The notes under the pieces were generated by a model. The model was not told the DNA's origin and did not search any database. It saw only the letters and a list, made by a program, of their open reading frames with translations. Made by a program: the position numbers and the translations under genes. A stretch of 64,000 bases of DNA from Virgifigura deserti (GTDB taxonomy: Bacteria > Pseudomonadota > Alphaproteobacteria > Dongiales > Dongiaceae), in contig QOZR01000011.1 in NCBI GenBank assembly GCA_003576685.1, positions 62,001-126,000 of the forward strand, read 5' to 3'. Of the stretch, positions 18,407-29,606 are shown one piece after another; within the stretch, counting starts at the first letter, position 1; each line of letters begins with the position of its first letter.

Positions 18407-19261
18407 ATGACAGAACGATCCTTTCTCGCCAAGCTCCCGTTGCCGTTCCTCCGTCGCCATATTCCCGTCGTCACCGTCGTCCGCCTCGCCGGGGTCATTG
18501 GGACGATGGGTCCGTTGCGCGGCGGATTGACGCTGGCCGGTGTCGCCGGCGCGCTGGAACGCGCGTTTAAGTCCAGCAACCTGAAGGCGGTTGCGCTGGC
18601 CGTCAATTCGCCGGGCGGCTCGCCCGTCCAGTCGGCGCTGATCGCCCGACGCATTCGGGCGCTCGCGGCGGAGAAGGGCGTGCCGGTCTTCGTCTTCGCC
18701 GAGGACGTCGCGGCTTCCGGCGGCTATTGGCTGGCCTGCGCCGGGGACGAGATTTATGCCGAGGAGGCGTCGATCGTCGGTTCGATTGGGGTCGTCAGCA
18801 GCGGGTTCGGATTCCCGGAGCTGTTGAAGCGGCTCGGCATCGAGCGCCGCGTCCACACCGCCGGCGAGCGGAAGGGCATGCTCGATCCGTTCCGCGACGA
18901 GGAGCCCGAGGACGTCGCCCGGCTGAAGGCTCTGCAGCAGGACATCTACGAAAGCTTCAAGACGCAGGTTCGAAGTCGCCGCGGCGAGCGCCTGAAGGCA
19001 GAGGACGAGGTTCTTTTCAACGGCGATATTTGGACCGGAAAACGCGCTCTCGAGCTCGGCCTCATCGACGGGATCGGTGATCTCCGCTCGGTGATGCGGG
19101 CGCGTTTCGGCGACAAGGTGAAGCTGAAGGCGGTCGGTGTCGAACGTGGCTGGCTGATGCGCCGGCTGCGCGTGTCGGCGCCGCCGCACGCCGCCGACTG
19201 GATCCAAGAGGGGGTCGCCGCGCTCGAAGAGCGGGCCTTATGGGCGCGGTACGGGCTGTAG
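18407..19261 (+). CDS. S49 family (SppA/SohB-like) serine peptidase
   Basis: A 284-residue protease of the signal-peptide-peptidase A family, which digests signal peptides and envelope proteins using a Ser-Lys dyad. The nucleophile lies in EDVAASGGYWLACAGDE and the candidate general base is the Lys in GERKGML; VNSPGGSP is the oxyanion region. It is the single-domain form. The N-terminus has only a short hydrophobic stretch (IPVVTVVRLAGVIG), so membrane anchoring is uncertain. The ATG at 18407 is preferred over a TTG at 18371. Confidence 0.88.
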   Translation: MTERSFLAKLPLPFLRRHIPVVTVVRLAGVIGTMGPLRGGLTLAGVAGALERAFKSSNLKAVALAVNSPGGSPVQSALIARRIRALAAEKGVPVFVFAEDVAASGGYWLACAGDEIYAEEASIVGSIGVVSSGFGFPELLKRLGIERRVHTAGERKGMLDPFRDEEPEDVARLKALQQDIYESFKTQVRSRRGERLKAEDEVLFNGDIWTGKRALELGLIDGIGDLRSVMRARFGDKVKLKAVGVERGWLMRRLRVSAPPHAADWIQEGVAALEERALWARYGL

Positions 19262-19294
19262 CAGCCCACCAACCTGTCCGGCCGCAAGCCTGTC

Positions 19295-20059
19295 CTACCA
19301 ATAGGGCCGGCGGCCGTAATAACCGTAGAGCCGATTCTCGTAATCGCGGTGGATGCCAGCCTCCGGATCATATTCCGGGCTGTTTCGAACCTGCTCCTGG
19401 GTGAGGTCGAGATCGACCCTGCGCTCGCTCCAATCGACCCGAAGCACCCAGTCCGGCGATATGAGGACCCGCTTGCCGGGCAACCAGTTCCGGGTGTCGG
19501 CGACGAGATACCGAATCGACCAGCCGTTCTCGTCGATCAGAAAATCCTCGATATGGCCAATCTCGCCGTCCCGGGCACCAATATAATAGCCGCCCACCTC
19601 CTGCGCGCTGCGGAGATGGGGGTTGCCGTGCTCGGCCTCCTCCTCGGCGCGCTCCTCCAGTTCCGCCCGGGCACCGGTGGCGGGGAAGGCACCGCGGCCG
19701 CCGTCATAGGGCGGTATGGCGTCGGCGGCCGGCATCATCCAGTAGTTGGGCCAGCCATAATAGCCGTGCAGTGTTGTTTCCTGTTGGCGGCTGACCGGTT
19801 TGTCCGTATCGATATCAGGACTGTTTCGGACCTGATCCTGGGTCAGGGAAATGGGAAATTCGCGCCGCTCCGGATCGGGTTTGTCAAGGACCGAGGGGAT
19901 GAGCAGCACGCGTCGGCCGAACAGCCATTTGCCGGTATCGACGACGAGATAGCGAACTGTCCACTCGGAGTCGTCGAAGAGCATATCCTTCACGTCGCCG
20001 AGAGTGCCATCGGTGGCGCGCAGGGCATAATCGCGCAGGTGCTCATAGCTCCACAACAT
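19295..20059 (-). CDS. Tandem PRC-barrel domain protein
   Basis: A 254-residue protein with two PRC-barrel domains, each with the marker pattern GDVKDMLFDDSEWTVRYLVV (first) and GHIEDFLIDENGWSIRYLVA (second). The two are joined by an acidic linker (AELEERAEEEAEHGN). Each domain is followed by a tail of the type QVRNSPDID and YGYYGRRPYW. PRC barrels bind proteins or RNA and occur in photosynthetic reaction centres and RimM; the role of such soluble tandem forms is unknown, with stress links suggested. The ATG at 20059 has GGAG ten bases upstream. Confidence 0.86.
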   Translation of the reverse strand: MLWSYEHLRDYALRATDGTLGDVKDMLFDDSEWTVRYLVVDTGKWLFGRRVLLIPSVLDKPDPERREFPISLTQDQVRNSPDIDTDKPVSRQQETTLHGYYGWPNYWMMPAADAIPPYDGGRGAFPATGARAELEERAEEEAEHGNPHLRSAQEVGGYYIGARDGEIGHIEDFLIDENGWSIRYLVADTRNWLPGKRVLISPDWVLRVDWSERRVDLDLTQEQVRNSPEYDPEAGIHRDYENRLYGYYGRRPYW

Positions 20060-20202
20060 TGTTCGCTCCATTCCAGCTCTCACCTTGATCTCCCTGTTAA
20101 ACACCGATCGCCAGCCCGTCGTTCCGCGTGGTTCAGCCGGCAGGGAGGCCAGCGGGGGAGGCCGCGCTTGACCAGCTCGGCGACCACCCGCTAAATGGTT
20201 GG

Positions 20203-20475
20203 ATGTTCACGTTTCCCAGCCTGACGAAAATCCTCGTCCTGGCCACCATCCTGCTGGCGGTCTGGTTCGGCTTTCGGCTCCTCGGCCAACTCGACCGGGC
20301 GCGCAAGGAGGAGGCTCGCCTGAACCAGGGCGGCGGCCGCCGACGGTGGGCGGCCCGGGGCGCCGGAAAGGCGAAATCGGCCGATATCCAGGACATGATG
20401 AAATGCTCGGCTTGCGGCGCCTACGTGCCGTCGGCCGGAGCCACTGCCTGCGGACGGACCGATTGCCCTTATTAA
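20203..20475 (+). CDS. Membrane-anchored small zinc-binding protein (PP0621-like)
   Basis: A 90-residue protein with one N-terminal membrane helix (ILVLATILLAVWFGFRLLG), a basic linker (LDRARKEEARL) and a C-terminal half-zinc-ribbon MMKCSACGAYVPSAGA. This arrangement resembles the PP0621 family, whose members end in a similar CXXCG(V/A)(H/Y)(L/V)P motif. Function unknown. The ATG at 20203 is used; an upstream frame to 20128 lacks family likeness. Confidence 0.68.
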   Translation: MFTFPSLTKILVLATILLAVWFGFRLLGQLDRARKEEARLNQGGGRRRWAARGAGKAKSADIQDMMKCSACGAYVPSAGATACGRTDCPY

Positions 20476-20586
20476 CTATCCGCAGGCGGCACGCGGTCCA
20501 ATCTTGCGCTTGCTAGATCCTCGGGGGCGCCGCTAAGTTGCGCTGCACCATAATCGCTTCCGACCGATGATCGAGTGACGTCTGAT

Positions 20587-21480
20587 ATGGCATCCGCCGA
20601 CCCCGAAACCTGTTTCCAGGCGCTGATCCTGAAGCTGCAAAGCTATTGGGCGGCGCAGGGCTGCGTCGTGCTGCAGCCCTATGATCTGGAGGTCGGGGCG
20701 GGCACCTTTCATCCGGCGACGACCCTGCGGGCCCTGGGGCCGCAGCGGTGGAGCGCCGCCTATGTCCAGCCGTCCCGCCGGCCGCAGGACGGGCGCTATG
20801 GCGACAACCCGAACCGGCTGCAGCATTACTATCAGTTCCAGGTGATCCTGAAGCCGTCGCCGCCGGACAGCCAGGCGCTTTACCTCGGCAGCCTGAAGGC
20901 GCTCGGCATCGATCCGCTGGCCCACGACATCCGCTTCGTCGAGGATGACTGGGAGAGCCCGACGCTGGGCGCCTGGGGGCTCGGCTGGGAGGTCTGGTGC
21001 GACGGCATGGAGGTGACGCAGTTCACCTATTTCCAGCAGGTTGGCGGCATCGAGTGCGACCCCGTCTCGGTCGAGCTGACCTATGGCCTGGAGCGGCTGG
21101 CGATGTATGTGCAGGGGGTCGACAATGTCTACGAACTCGACTGGAACGGGGTTGCCGGCGCCGGCAATGTCCGTTATGGCGACGTCTTCCTGCAGGCCGA
21201 GCGGGAGTTCTCGACCTTCAATTTCGAGCGCGCCGACACCGATCAGCTGTTCAAGCGGTTCGCCGAGGTGGAGCGCGAGTGCCAGGCCTTGCTCGACGGC
21301 GACCGGCCGCTTCCTCTTCCGGCCTACGACCAGTGCATGAAGGCGAGCCACATCTTCAATCTGCTGGATGCGCGCGGCGTCATCTCGGTGACCGAGCGGC
21401 AGGCCTATATCGGCCGCGTGCGGACACTTGCCAAGGGCTGCTGCGAGGCGTGGCTCGCGACGCAGGTCGGGCAGGGGTGA
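20587..21480 (+). CDS. glyQ: Glycine--tRNA ligase alpha subunit
   Basis: Catalytic alpha subunit of the heterotetrameric bacterial glycyl-tRNA synthetase, which charges tRNA-Gly. The 297-residue protein contains the very conserved CFQALILKLQSYWA, GAGTFHPATTLR, QPSRRPQDGRYGDNPNR, and WEVWCDGMEVTQFTYFQQVGG blocks. The ATG at 20587 is chosen; a GTG at 20575 would add four residues. The beta subunit gene follows after three bases, and ppdK then follows, so the three form one operon. Confidence 0.97.
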   Translation: MASADPETCFQALILKLQSYWAAQGCVVLQPYDLEVGAGTFHPATTLRALGPQRWSAAYVQPSRRPQDGRYGDNPNRLQHYYQFQVILKPSPPDSQALYLGSLKALGIDPLAHDIRFVEDDWESPTLGAWGLGWEVWCDGMEVTQFTYFQQVGGIECDPVSVELTYGLERLAMYVQGVDNVYELDWNGVAGAGNVRYGDVFLQAEREFSTFNFERADTDQLFKRFAEVERECQALLDGDRPLPLPAYDQCMKASHIFNLLDARGVISVTERQAYIGRVRTLAKGCCEAWLATQVGQG

Positions 21481-21483
21481 GTC

Positions 21484-23574
21484 ATGGGTGAGCTTCTGCT
21501 CGAGCTGTTCTCGGAGGAGATCCCGGCGCGCATGCAAGGTCGCGCCGCCGAGGATCTTAAGCGGCTCGTCACGGAACGACTCGCCCGGGCCTGCCTGACC
21601 TTCGACGCCGCCGAATCCTATGTGACGCCGCGCCGCCTGACGCTGGTGGTGGATGGCCTGCCAGCGGGCCAGCCCGACGTTACCGAGGAGAAGAAGGGCC
21701 CGCGCGTCGGCGCGCCGGAGCAGGCCGTCCAGGGCTTCCTGAAGAGCGCCGGCCTCGCGAGCCTGGATCAATGCGAGCAGCGGGACACCGGCAAGGGCGT
21801 GTTCTGGTTCGCCGTCGCGCAGCGGAAGGGGCAGGCCACGGCGGCGGTGCTGCCGGGGTTGATCACCGAGGCCGTGATGGCGCTGCCCTGGCCGAAATCG
21901 ATGCGCTGGGCGGGGCACGCGATTCGCTGGGTGCGACCGCTCCACGGCATCGTCGCGATGCTCGACGGCATGGTGCTGGACGGCCACCTGCCGCTCGGTG
22001 GCGGCCAAGCCATCACGTTCGGGACCGCAACCTGCGGCCATCGCTTCCTCCATCCGGAGGCGATCTCCGTCACGGGCTTTGCCGACTACCGGACGAAGCT
22101 GTACGACGCCAAGGTGATGCTCGATCCAGCCGACCGGCGCGCGGCGGTTCGTGCCCAGTCGGACTCGCTGGCCGCGGCCGAGGGCCTGACGATCCGGCCG
22201 GACGAGGCGCTGCTCGAGGAAGTGACGGGGCTCGTCGAATGGCCGGTGGTCCTGATGGGGCAGATCGACCGCGGCTTCATGGAACTGCCGCCGGAGGTGT
22301 TGATCACCTCAATGCGGGCGCATCAGAAATATTTCTCGCTGCTCGACAAAGTGGGCGGCCTCGCGCCGCGCTTCCTGGTGGTCTCGAACATGGAGACGGC
22401 CGACCGCGGCCAGACGATCGTCGCCGGCAACGAGCGGGTCCTGAGGGCCCGTCTGTCGGACGCGAAGTTCTTCTGGGACCAGGATCGCAAGACGAAGCTG
22501 GAAGCGCGGGTGCCGGCGCTCAACGACATCGTCTTCCATGCGAAGCTGGGCACGGTCGCCGACAAGGTGCGGCGCGTGCAGGAGTTGGCGGCGGCGCTGG
22601 CGCCGTCCGTCCCGGGCGCCGATCCGGACCGGGTGCGGCGGGCGGCGCTGCTCGCCAAGGCGGACCTGACGACGGGCGTGGTCGGCGAGTTCCCCGAGCT
22701 TCAGGGCGTCATGGGCCGGTACTATGCGCTGGGCGAAGGCGAAGAGTCGGCGGTCGCCGATGCCATCGCCGAGCATTACGCGCCGCTTGGCCCAAACGAC
22801 CGCTGTCCGACCGCGCCGCTCAGCGTGGCCGTGGCGCTGGCCGACAAGATCGACACGCTCGTCGGCTTCTTCGGCATCGATGAAAAGCCGACCGGCTCCA
22901 AAGATCCCTATGCGCTCCGCCGCGCCGCGCTTGGCGTAATTCGCCTGATCATCGAAAATAAACTGCGGTTGCCGCTCGGTCCTATTTTCGCCGAGGCAGG
23001 TCGTCTGCTGACGGAACAAAAATCCGCGATCGGCGATTATTTTAAGCCGGACGAACTGATGGAGTTTTTCGCCGATCGGCTCAAAGTGGCGCTCAAGGAG
23101 CAGGGCGTGCGACATGACCTGGTTTCTGCGGTGTTCGCGCTCGGCGGCGAGGATGACTTGGTACGGCTGCTGGCGCGGGTGGACGCGCTCAAGGCCTTTC
23201 TCGAAAGCGACGACGGGGCGAACCTGCTCACGGCCTACAAGCGCGCCGGGAACATCGTCCGCATCGAGGAGAAGAAGGACAAGACGCGCTATGACGGCGG
23301 GATCAACCGGACGCTGCTGCGCGCGCCTGAGGAGCAGGCCCTGGCCGCAGGCCTGGCCGAGGCGGGCGAGGCCAGCCGCCGGTCGCTCGCGGCGGAGGAT
23401 TTTACGGGCGCAATGGCGGCCCTGTCGCGGTTGCGCCGGCCGATCGACACTTTTTTCGACGAGGTCACGGTGAACAGTGACGAGGTCGATCTGCGCGCCA
23501 ACCGGCTTCGGCTGCTGTCGCAGATTCGGGCGACGCTCGGGGGCGTCGCCGACTTCTCAAAAATCGAGGGATAG
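21484..23574 (+). CDS. glyS: Glycine--tRNA ligase beta subunit
   Basis: Beta subunit (696 residues) of glycyl-tRNA synthetase, needed for tRNA recognition. It opens with LLLELFSEEIPARMQ, continues with the YVTPRRLTLVVDGLP and KKGPRVGAPEQAVQGF segments and has the anticodon-binding DALR-like domain at the C-terminus (FFDEVTVNSDE near the end). Full length for the family. It starts three bases after the alpha-subunit stop; the downstream ppdK gene begins nine bases after its own stop. Confidence 0.97.
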   Translation: MGELLLELFSEEIPARMQGRAAEDLKRLVTERLARACLTFDAAESYVTPRRLTLVVDGLPAGQPDVTEEKKGPRVGAPEQAVQGFLKSAGLASLDQCEQRDTGKGVFWFAVAQRKGQATAAVLPGLITEAVMALPWPKSMRWAGHAIRWVRPLHGIVAMLDGMVLDGHLPLGGGQAITFGTATCGHRFLHPEAISVTGFADYRTKLYDAKVMLDPADRRAAVRAQSDSLAAAEGLTIRPDEALLEEVTGLVEWPVVLMGQIDRGFMELPPEVLITSMRAHQKYFSLLDKVGGLAPRFLVVSNMETADRGQTIVAGNERVLRARLSDAKFFWDQDRKTKLEARVPALNDIVFHAKLGTVADKVRRVQELAAALAPSVPGADPDRVRRAALLAKADLTTGVVGEFPELQGVMGRYYALGEGEESAVADAIAEHYAPLGPNDRCPTAPLSVAVALADKIDTLVGFFGIDEKPTGSKDPYALRRAALGVIRLIIENKLRLPLGPIFAEAGRLLTEQKSAIGDYFKPDELMEFFADRLKVALKEQGVRHDLVSAVFALGGEDDLVRLLARVDALKAFLESDDGANLLTAYKRAGNIVRIEEKKDKTRYDGGINRTLLRAPEEQALAAGLAEAGEASRRSLAAEDFTGAMAALSRLRRPIDTFFDEVTVNSDEVDLRANRLRLLSQIRATLGGVADFSKIEG

Positions 23575-23582
23575 AGGACGTC

Positions 23583-26273
<2,691 letters not shown>

Positions 26274-26544
26274 GCGCTTCTTCCTAAGAACGGCGATTCA
26301 GGCGCCGGCGAGTCGAGAGACCGCCGCCTCTCCTGCGCGCCTCGGTTGTAGGCTCGCCAGGTAAGAAACAGGTGTGGCAAACCACCGAGCACGACGATGC
26401 TGCGCCACAGCCAGCGTTCGGGGTCGGTCGGTTCCAGGCCGGCAACGGACGCGGTTTCGCAGGATTCCGCGTGACCGCCTTGCTTGACCTCAAAAACTGG
26501 CGACCGCTAAATGGCGACCATTCTCATTGACGGTCGGGAAAACG
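26274..26544. other. Intergenic region with an open minus-strand stretch
   Basis: About 270 bases between ppdK and the MeaB gene. On the minus strand a frame of about 78 codons is open from just after a TAG near 26507 to a TGA at the ppdK end, and reads as a short protein with one membrane-like helix (RSIVVLGGLPHLFLTW). It lacks a usable start codon, so it may be a remnant or a chance frame. Confidence 0.25.
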
Positions 26545-27459
26545 ATGGATCTGGACTCCCTTCGGAGTGGCGGAAAACCAGCTCTGGCGGCCGCGCTGGC
26601 GGCGCTCGAGCGGCGGCCGGACGCGGCCGAGAATCTCGCGCTTCTCAACGCGGCCTATGCGGCGCCACAGGCGCATGTGATCGGCGTGACCGGGCCGCCG
26701 GGTGTGGGCAAGTCGACGCTCACCGGCGCGGTCATCGCCGCGTTGCGGGCGCAGGGGCGGAGCGTGGGGGTCATCGCTGTCGACCCGTCCTCGCGGCGGT
26801 CGGGCGGGGCGCTGCTCGGTGACCGGACGCGGCTCGCGACCGATCCGGAGGATGCCGGCATCTTCGTCCGCTCGATGGCGGCGCGCGACCGGCTGGGCGG
26901 ACTGGCCGAGCTGACCGTCGCCGCAATGGTCGTGATGCGGGCCGTCTTCGACGTGGTGCTGATCGAGACGGTGGGCGTGGGGCAATCGGAGACGGACGTG
27001 GTCGAAGCAGTGGACACGGTCCTCTTCTGCGTTCAGCCCGGCGCCGGCGACAGCCTGCAGTTCATGAAGGCCGGCATCGTCGAGATCCCGCATGTGATCG
27101 CGGTGACGAAGGGCGATGTCGGCGCGGCGGCCCGCCGTGCTTGCGCAGACGTCCGGGGCGCGCTCAGCCTCGCCGATGCGGAGGGCGACGGCTGGTCCGT
27201 GCCGGTACTGACCGTCTCGGCCCTGCGCCGCGAGGGTATCGAGGAGTTGATCGAGGCGCTCGACAGCCACGGGCGCTGGCTGGAGCAGGAGGGGCGCCTC
27301 GCCGCCCAGCGGCAGGCGCAGGCCGCCTTCTGGCTCGCCGAGGCCGTGCGCGAGCGTTTCGGGCGCGAGGGGGTGAAGCGGGCAGGGACGTTGACGCTGG
27401 CGCCCGGCGACTCGCCATTCGCGCGGTTGGCGGCGATCAGCAGCGAACTGGCCCGCTGA
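26545..27459 (+). CDS. MeaB/ArgK-type P-loop GTPase (methylmalonyl-CoA mutase chaperone)
   Basis: A 304-residue G3E-type GTPase. The P loop is GVTGPPGVGKSTLTGA, then AVDPSSRRSGGALLGDRTRL and IETVGVGQSE for the switch regions, and AVTKGD as the specificity motif (the usual NKxD is AVTKGD here). MeaB protects and loads adenosylcobalamin mutases such as methylmalonyl-CoA mutase. No mutase gene is within the window. The ATG at 26545 is preferred over a TTG 18 bases earlier. Confidence 0.9.
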   Translation: MDLDSLRSGGKPALAAALAALERRPDAAENLALLNAAYAAPQAHVIGVTGPPGVGKSTLTGAVIAALRAQGRSVGVIAVDPSSRRSGGALLGDRTRLATDPEDAGIFVRSMAARDRLGGLAELTVAAMVVMRAVFDVVLIETVGVGQSETDVVEAVDTVLFCVQPGAGDSLQFMKAGIVEIPHVIAVTKGDVGAAARRACADVRGALSLADAEGDGWSVPVLTVSALRREGIEELIEALDSHGRWLEQEGRLAAQRQAQAAFWLAEAVRERFGREGVKRAGTLTLAPGDSPFARLAAISSELAR

Positions 27460-27466
27460 TTCTGAG

Positions 27467-28492
27467 TTACCGTCCGTAGATCTGGTCCAGCACGCGGGCC
27501 ACCTCCACCAGCCGTTCCGCTGTGGGCGCGAATCGCTCCCCTCCGGCCAGGCGCGTCGCCCAGTCGGCTGCCGCGCGTCCGAACCACGCATCCGGCGGCG
27601 TTGCCAGCATCTCGCCTGCGGTGCCGTGGTAGCGCTCCGCGATGAAGTCATAGAAAGAGCCGTCGACGTTGCGGAGCGCCGCTCCGCCGTCCGTTCCGTA
27701 GAACGCGGCGGAGATCATGGCATCGCACCCAGCCTGGAGGCGCCAGGAGCAAGCGAGCCGCACCGTAGCCCCCGTCTCCAGCTCCATGGTGGCGACGGCG
27801 TAGTCCTCCACCCGGTCGGGGCGCTTGCCGAGCGGTTCACCACCTGCGAACAGCTTTCCGGAGACGCCGGAGACCGCCGGAAAATCGAGCGTCCACAGCG
27901 CGAGGTCTACCAGATGCACGCCCAAATCCATGACGCACCCGCCGCCGGAAAGCGCGGGGTCGTAGAACCAGCGCTTATCCGGTCCGTAGGCGTTATGGAA
28001 GACCAGGTCCACGGCATAGACGCGCCCGAGCTCTCCGGAGCGGACCACCTCACGGATCCGGCGCATCCCCTCCGTGAACCGGTAGGAGAGATCCACGCCC
28101 AGAAGCCGGTCCGCCGCGCGCGCCGCGTCCAGGACGGCGCGCACCTCTGCCGCCGTTCGCCCCAGCGGCTTCTGGCAGAAGACCGCCGCGCCGCGTTCCA
28201 GGGATTGAATGGACTGCTCCGCATGCATCGCGCTCGGCGTTGCGATCACCACTCCGTCCACGCCTGCGTCCAGAAGATCATCCAGCGTGGAGACCAGCTT
28301 GGCGTCCGGTGCCAGCCGCCCTGCCTCCGCGGCCATCTCCGGCGATGGGTCGGCAATGGCCGCGGCTTCGACCGCGCCCGTTTCCAGGATGGCCTTCATG
28401 CGGTGGCGGCCGATCCAGCCCACGCCCAGGAAGCCGAGGCGCGGGCGGGTCAGCGGCGCTTCGGGCGGCGTTTCCGCCAGGACCTGTGTCAT
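27467..28492 (-). CDS. Gfo/Idh/MocA family oxidoreductase
   Basis: A 341-residue NAD(P)-dependent sugar-type oxidoreductase. The Rossmann motif LGFLGVGWIGRHRM, then FCQKPLGRTAAEV with the conserved EKP-like lysine (here QKP) and GVDLSYRF mark the family; the catalytic-domain segment GGGCVMDLGVHLVDLALW carries the usual D and H. The substrate is probably a cyclitol or sugar but cannot be named. Its first codon overlaps the stop of the preceding alcohol dehydrogenase gene by one base (TGATG), so the two enzymes are translationally coupled and may act in one pathway. Confidence 0.88.
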   Translation of the reverse strand: MTQVLAETPPEAPLTRPRLGFLGVGWIGRHRMKAILETGAVEAAAIADPSPEMAAEAGRLAPDAKLVSTLDDLLDAGVDGVVIATPSAMHAEQSIQSLERGAAVFCQKPLGRTAAEVRAVLDAARAADRLLGVDLSYRFTEGMRRIREVVRSGELGRVYAVDLVFHNAYGPDKRWFYDPALSGGGCVMDLGVHLVDLALWTLDFPAVSGVSGKLFAGGEPLGKRPDRVEDYAVATMELETGATVRLACSWRLQAGCDAMISAAFYGTDGGAALRNVDGSFYDFIAERYHGTAGEMLATPPDAWFGRAAADWATRLAGGERFAPTAERLVEVARVLDQIYGR

Positions 28493-29475
28493 CAGGGTGT
28501 TACCACAGCTTTGATGAACCCGTCCGGCTTGTCGCGCGTGGCGTCGAGCGCCTCGTCCAGACGATCCAGAGGGAAGCTGTGGGTATACAGGGCGCTAGGG
28601 TCGAGACGGCCGGATGCGACCGCGTCCACGGCCTCGCGGATGCCCTGGATGGAGACCCTGGGGTCGCGCTCATGGGCGTTGATCACGTCGAAACCGCGCC
28701 AGTTCCAGAGCTGCATATTGACCTGTCGCGGTCCGTCCTGGTGGTACCCGGCCACCACCATGCGTCCGCCTTCGCGGGTCAACTCCGCGGAGAGGTCGAG
28801 CGGCCACTGCTTCCCGACCGCCTCGATCACGCGGTCGCAGAAGACGCCGCCGGTCAACGCCTTCACCCGGTCGATGATCCCATTGTGATCATCCATCGGG
28901 ATGGCTTCGGCGGCGCCCATTTCGCGGGCCACGTCCAGCGAGAAGGGACGCCGCGAGATTGCGATGACCCGCGCCCCGGCATCGGTCGCGAGTCGCGTCA
29001 GGATTGCGCCCAGGAAGCCGATCCCGACGATGGCGACGGTCTGCCCCGCCTCGATCTCGCTCCGGCGAAAAATGTTCATAGCGCAGCCGAGCGGCTCGCC
29101 CGGGAAAGGCTGGCTCGCGAGCGACTCCGGGAGCGCGACCACGGCGTCCGCATCGGCCAGGTCGTACTCCGCATAGCTATTGTAGGAGAGCGCCGCGACC
29201 CGGTCGCCTACAGAGAGCCCCTGGACATCGTCCCCGACGGCGTCCACCACACCCCAGCCCTCATGCCCAAGCGCGCCCGGCTCGGTGGGGAACTGCATCC
29301 ACTCCGGCCCGGCCCAGGGAGTCAGATTGGAGGCGCATACCCCGCAGCCCTCCAGCCGAACGCGTACTTGCCCGGGTCCCGGCTCAGGGCGCCCGACCTC
29401 GTTCATCCGCAACTGCCCCGGTCCGGTCAGGACCGCGGCCCGCATCGTTCCCGTCACGGCGGGCGCTCCACTCAT
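28492..29475 (-). CDS. Zinc-type medium-chain alcohol dehydrogenase
   Basis: A 327-residue MDR-superfamily dehydrogenase. The structural fold is clear: GCGVCASNLTPWAG replaces the usual GxCGTDxH region, GHEGWGVVDAVG is the catalytic-zinc Glu motif, and VAIVGIGFLGAILTRLATDAG is the nucleotide-binding loop. The short protein lacks the four-cysteine structural zinc lobe, as in some sorbitol and threonine dehydrogenase relatives. It is coupled to the Gfo/Idh gene downstream. Substrate unknown; a sugar alcohol or polyol is a fair guess. Confidence 0.87.
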   Translation of the reverse strand: MSGAPAVTGTMRAAVLTGPGQLRMNEVGRPEPGPGQVRVRLEGCGVCASNLTPWAGPEWMQFPTEPGALGHEGWGVVDAVGDDVQGLSVGDRVAALSYNSYAEYDLADADAVVALPESLASQPFPGEPLGCAMNIFRRSEIEAGQTVAIVGIGFLGAILTRLATDAGARVIAISRRPFSLDVAREMGAAEAIPMDDHNGIIDRVKALTGGVFCDRVIEAVGKQWPLDLSAELTREGGRMVVAGYHQDGPRQVNMQLWNWRGFDVINAHERDPRVSIQGIREAVDAVASGRLDPSALYTHSFPLDRLDEALDATRDKPDGFIKAVVTP

Positions 29476-29574
29476 TCAGCCTTCCTCCACCAAAGCGTGT
29501 ACCCGGTGGAAGAACGCCTCAAAGCGTGCTCTTGTTCATCGGAGCGCCGAAGATTGACGCATTTCCTGGCAGGA

Positions 29575-29601
29575 TAGGGGCGGGTTTGAAACCCGCCCCT
29601 A
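29575..29601. repeat. Perfect 13-bp inverted repeat
   Basis: Arms 29575-29587 (TAGGGGCGGGTTT) and 29589-29601 (its exact complement) are separated by a single base. The element lies five bases past the stop of the P1 peptidase gene and about 100 bases upstream of the alcohol dehydrogenase start, both on the minus strand. It has no T-run, so it looks like a dispersed palindromic repeat or an RNA-stabilising 3' hairpin. Confidence 0.8.
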
Positions 29602-29606
29602 CAGCC

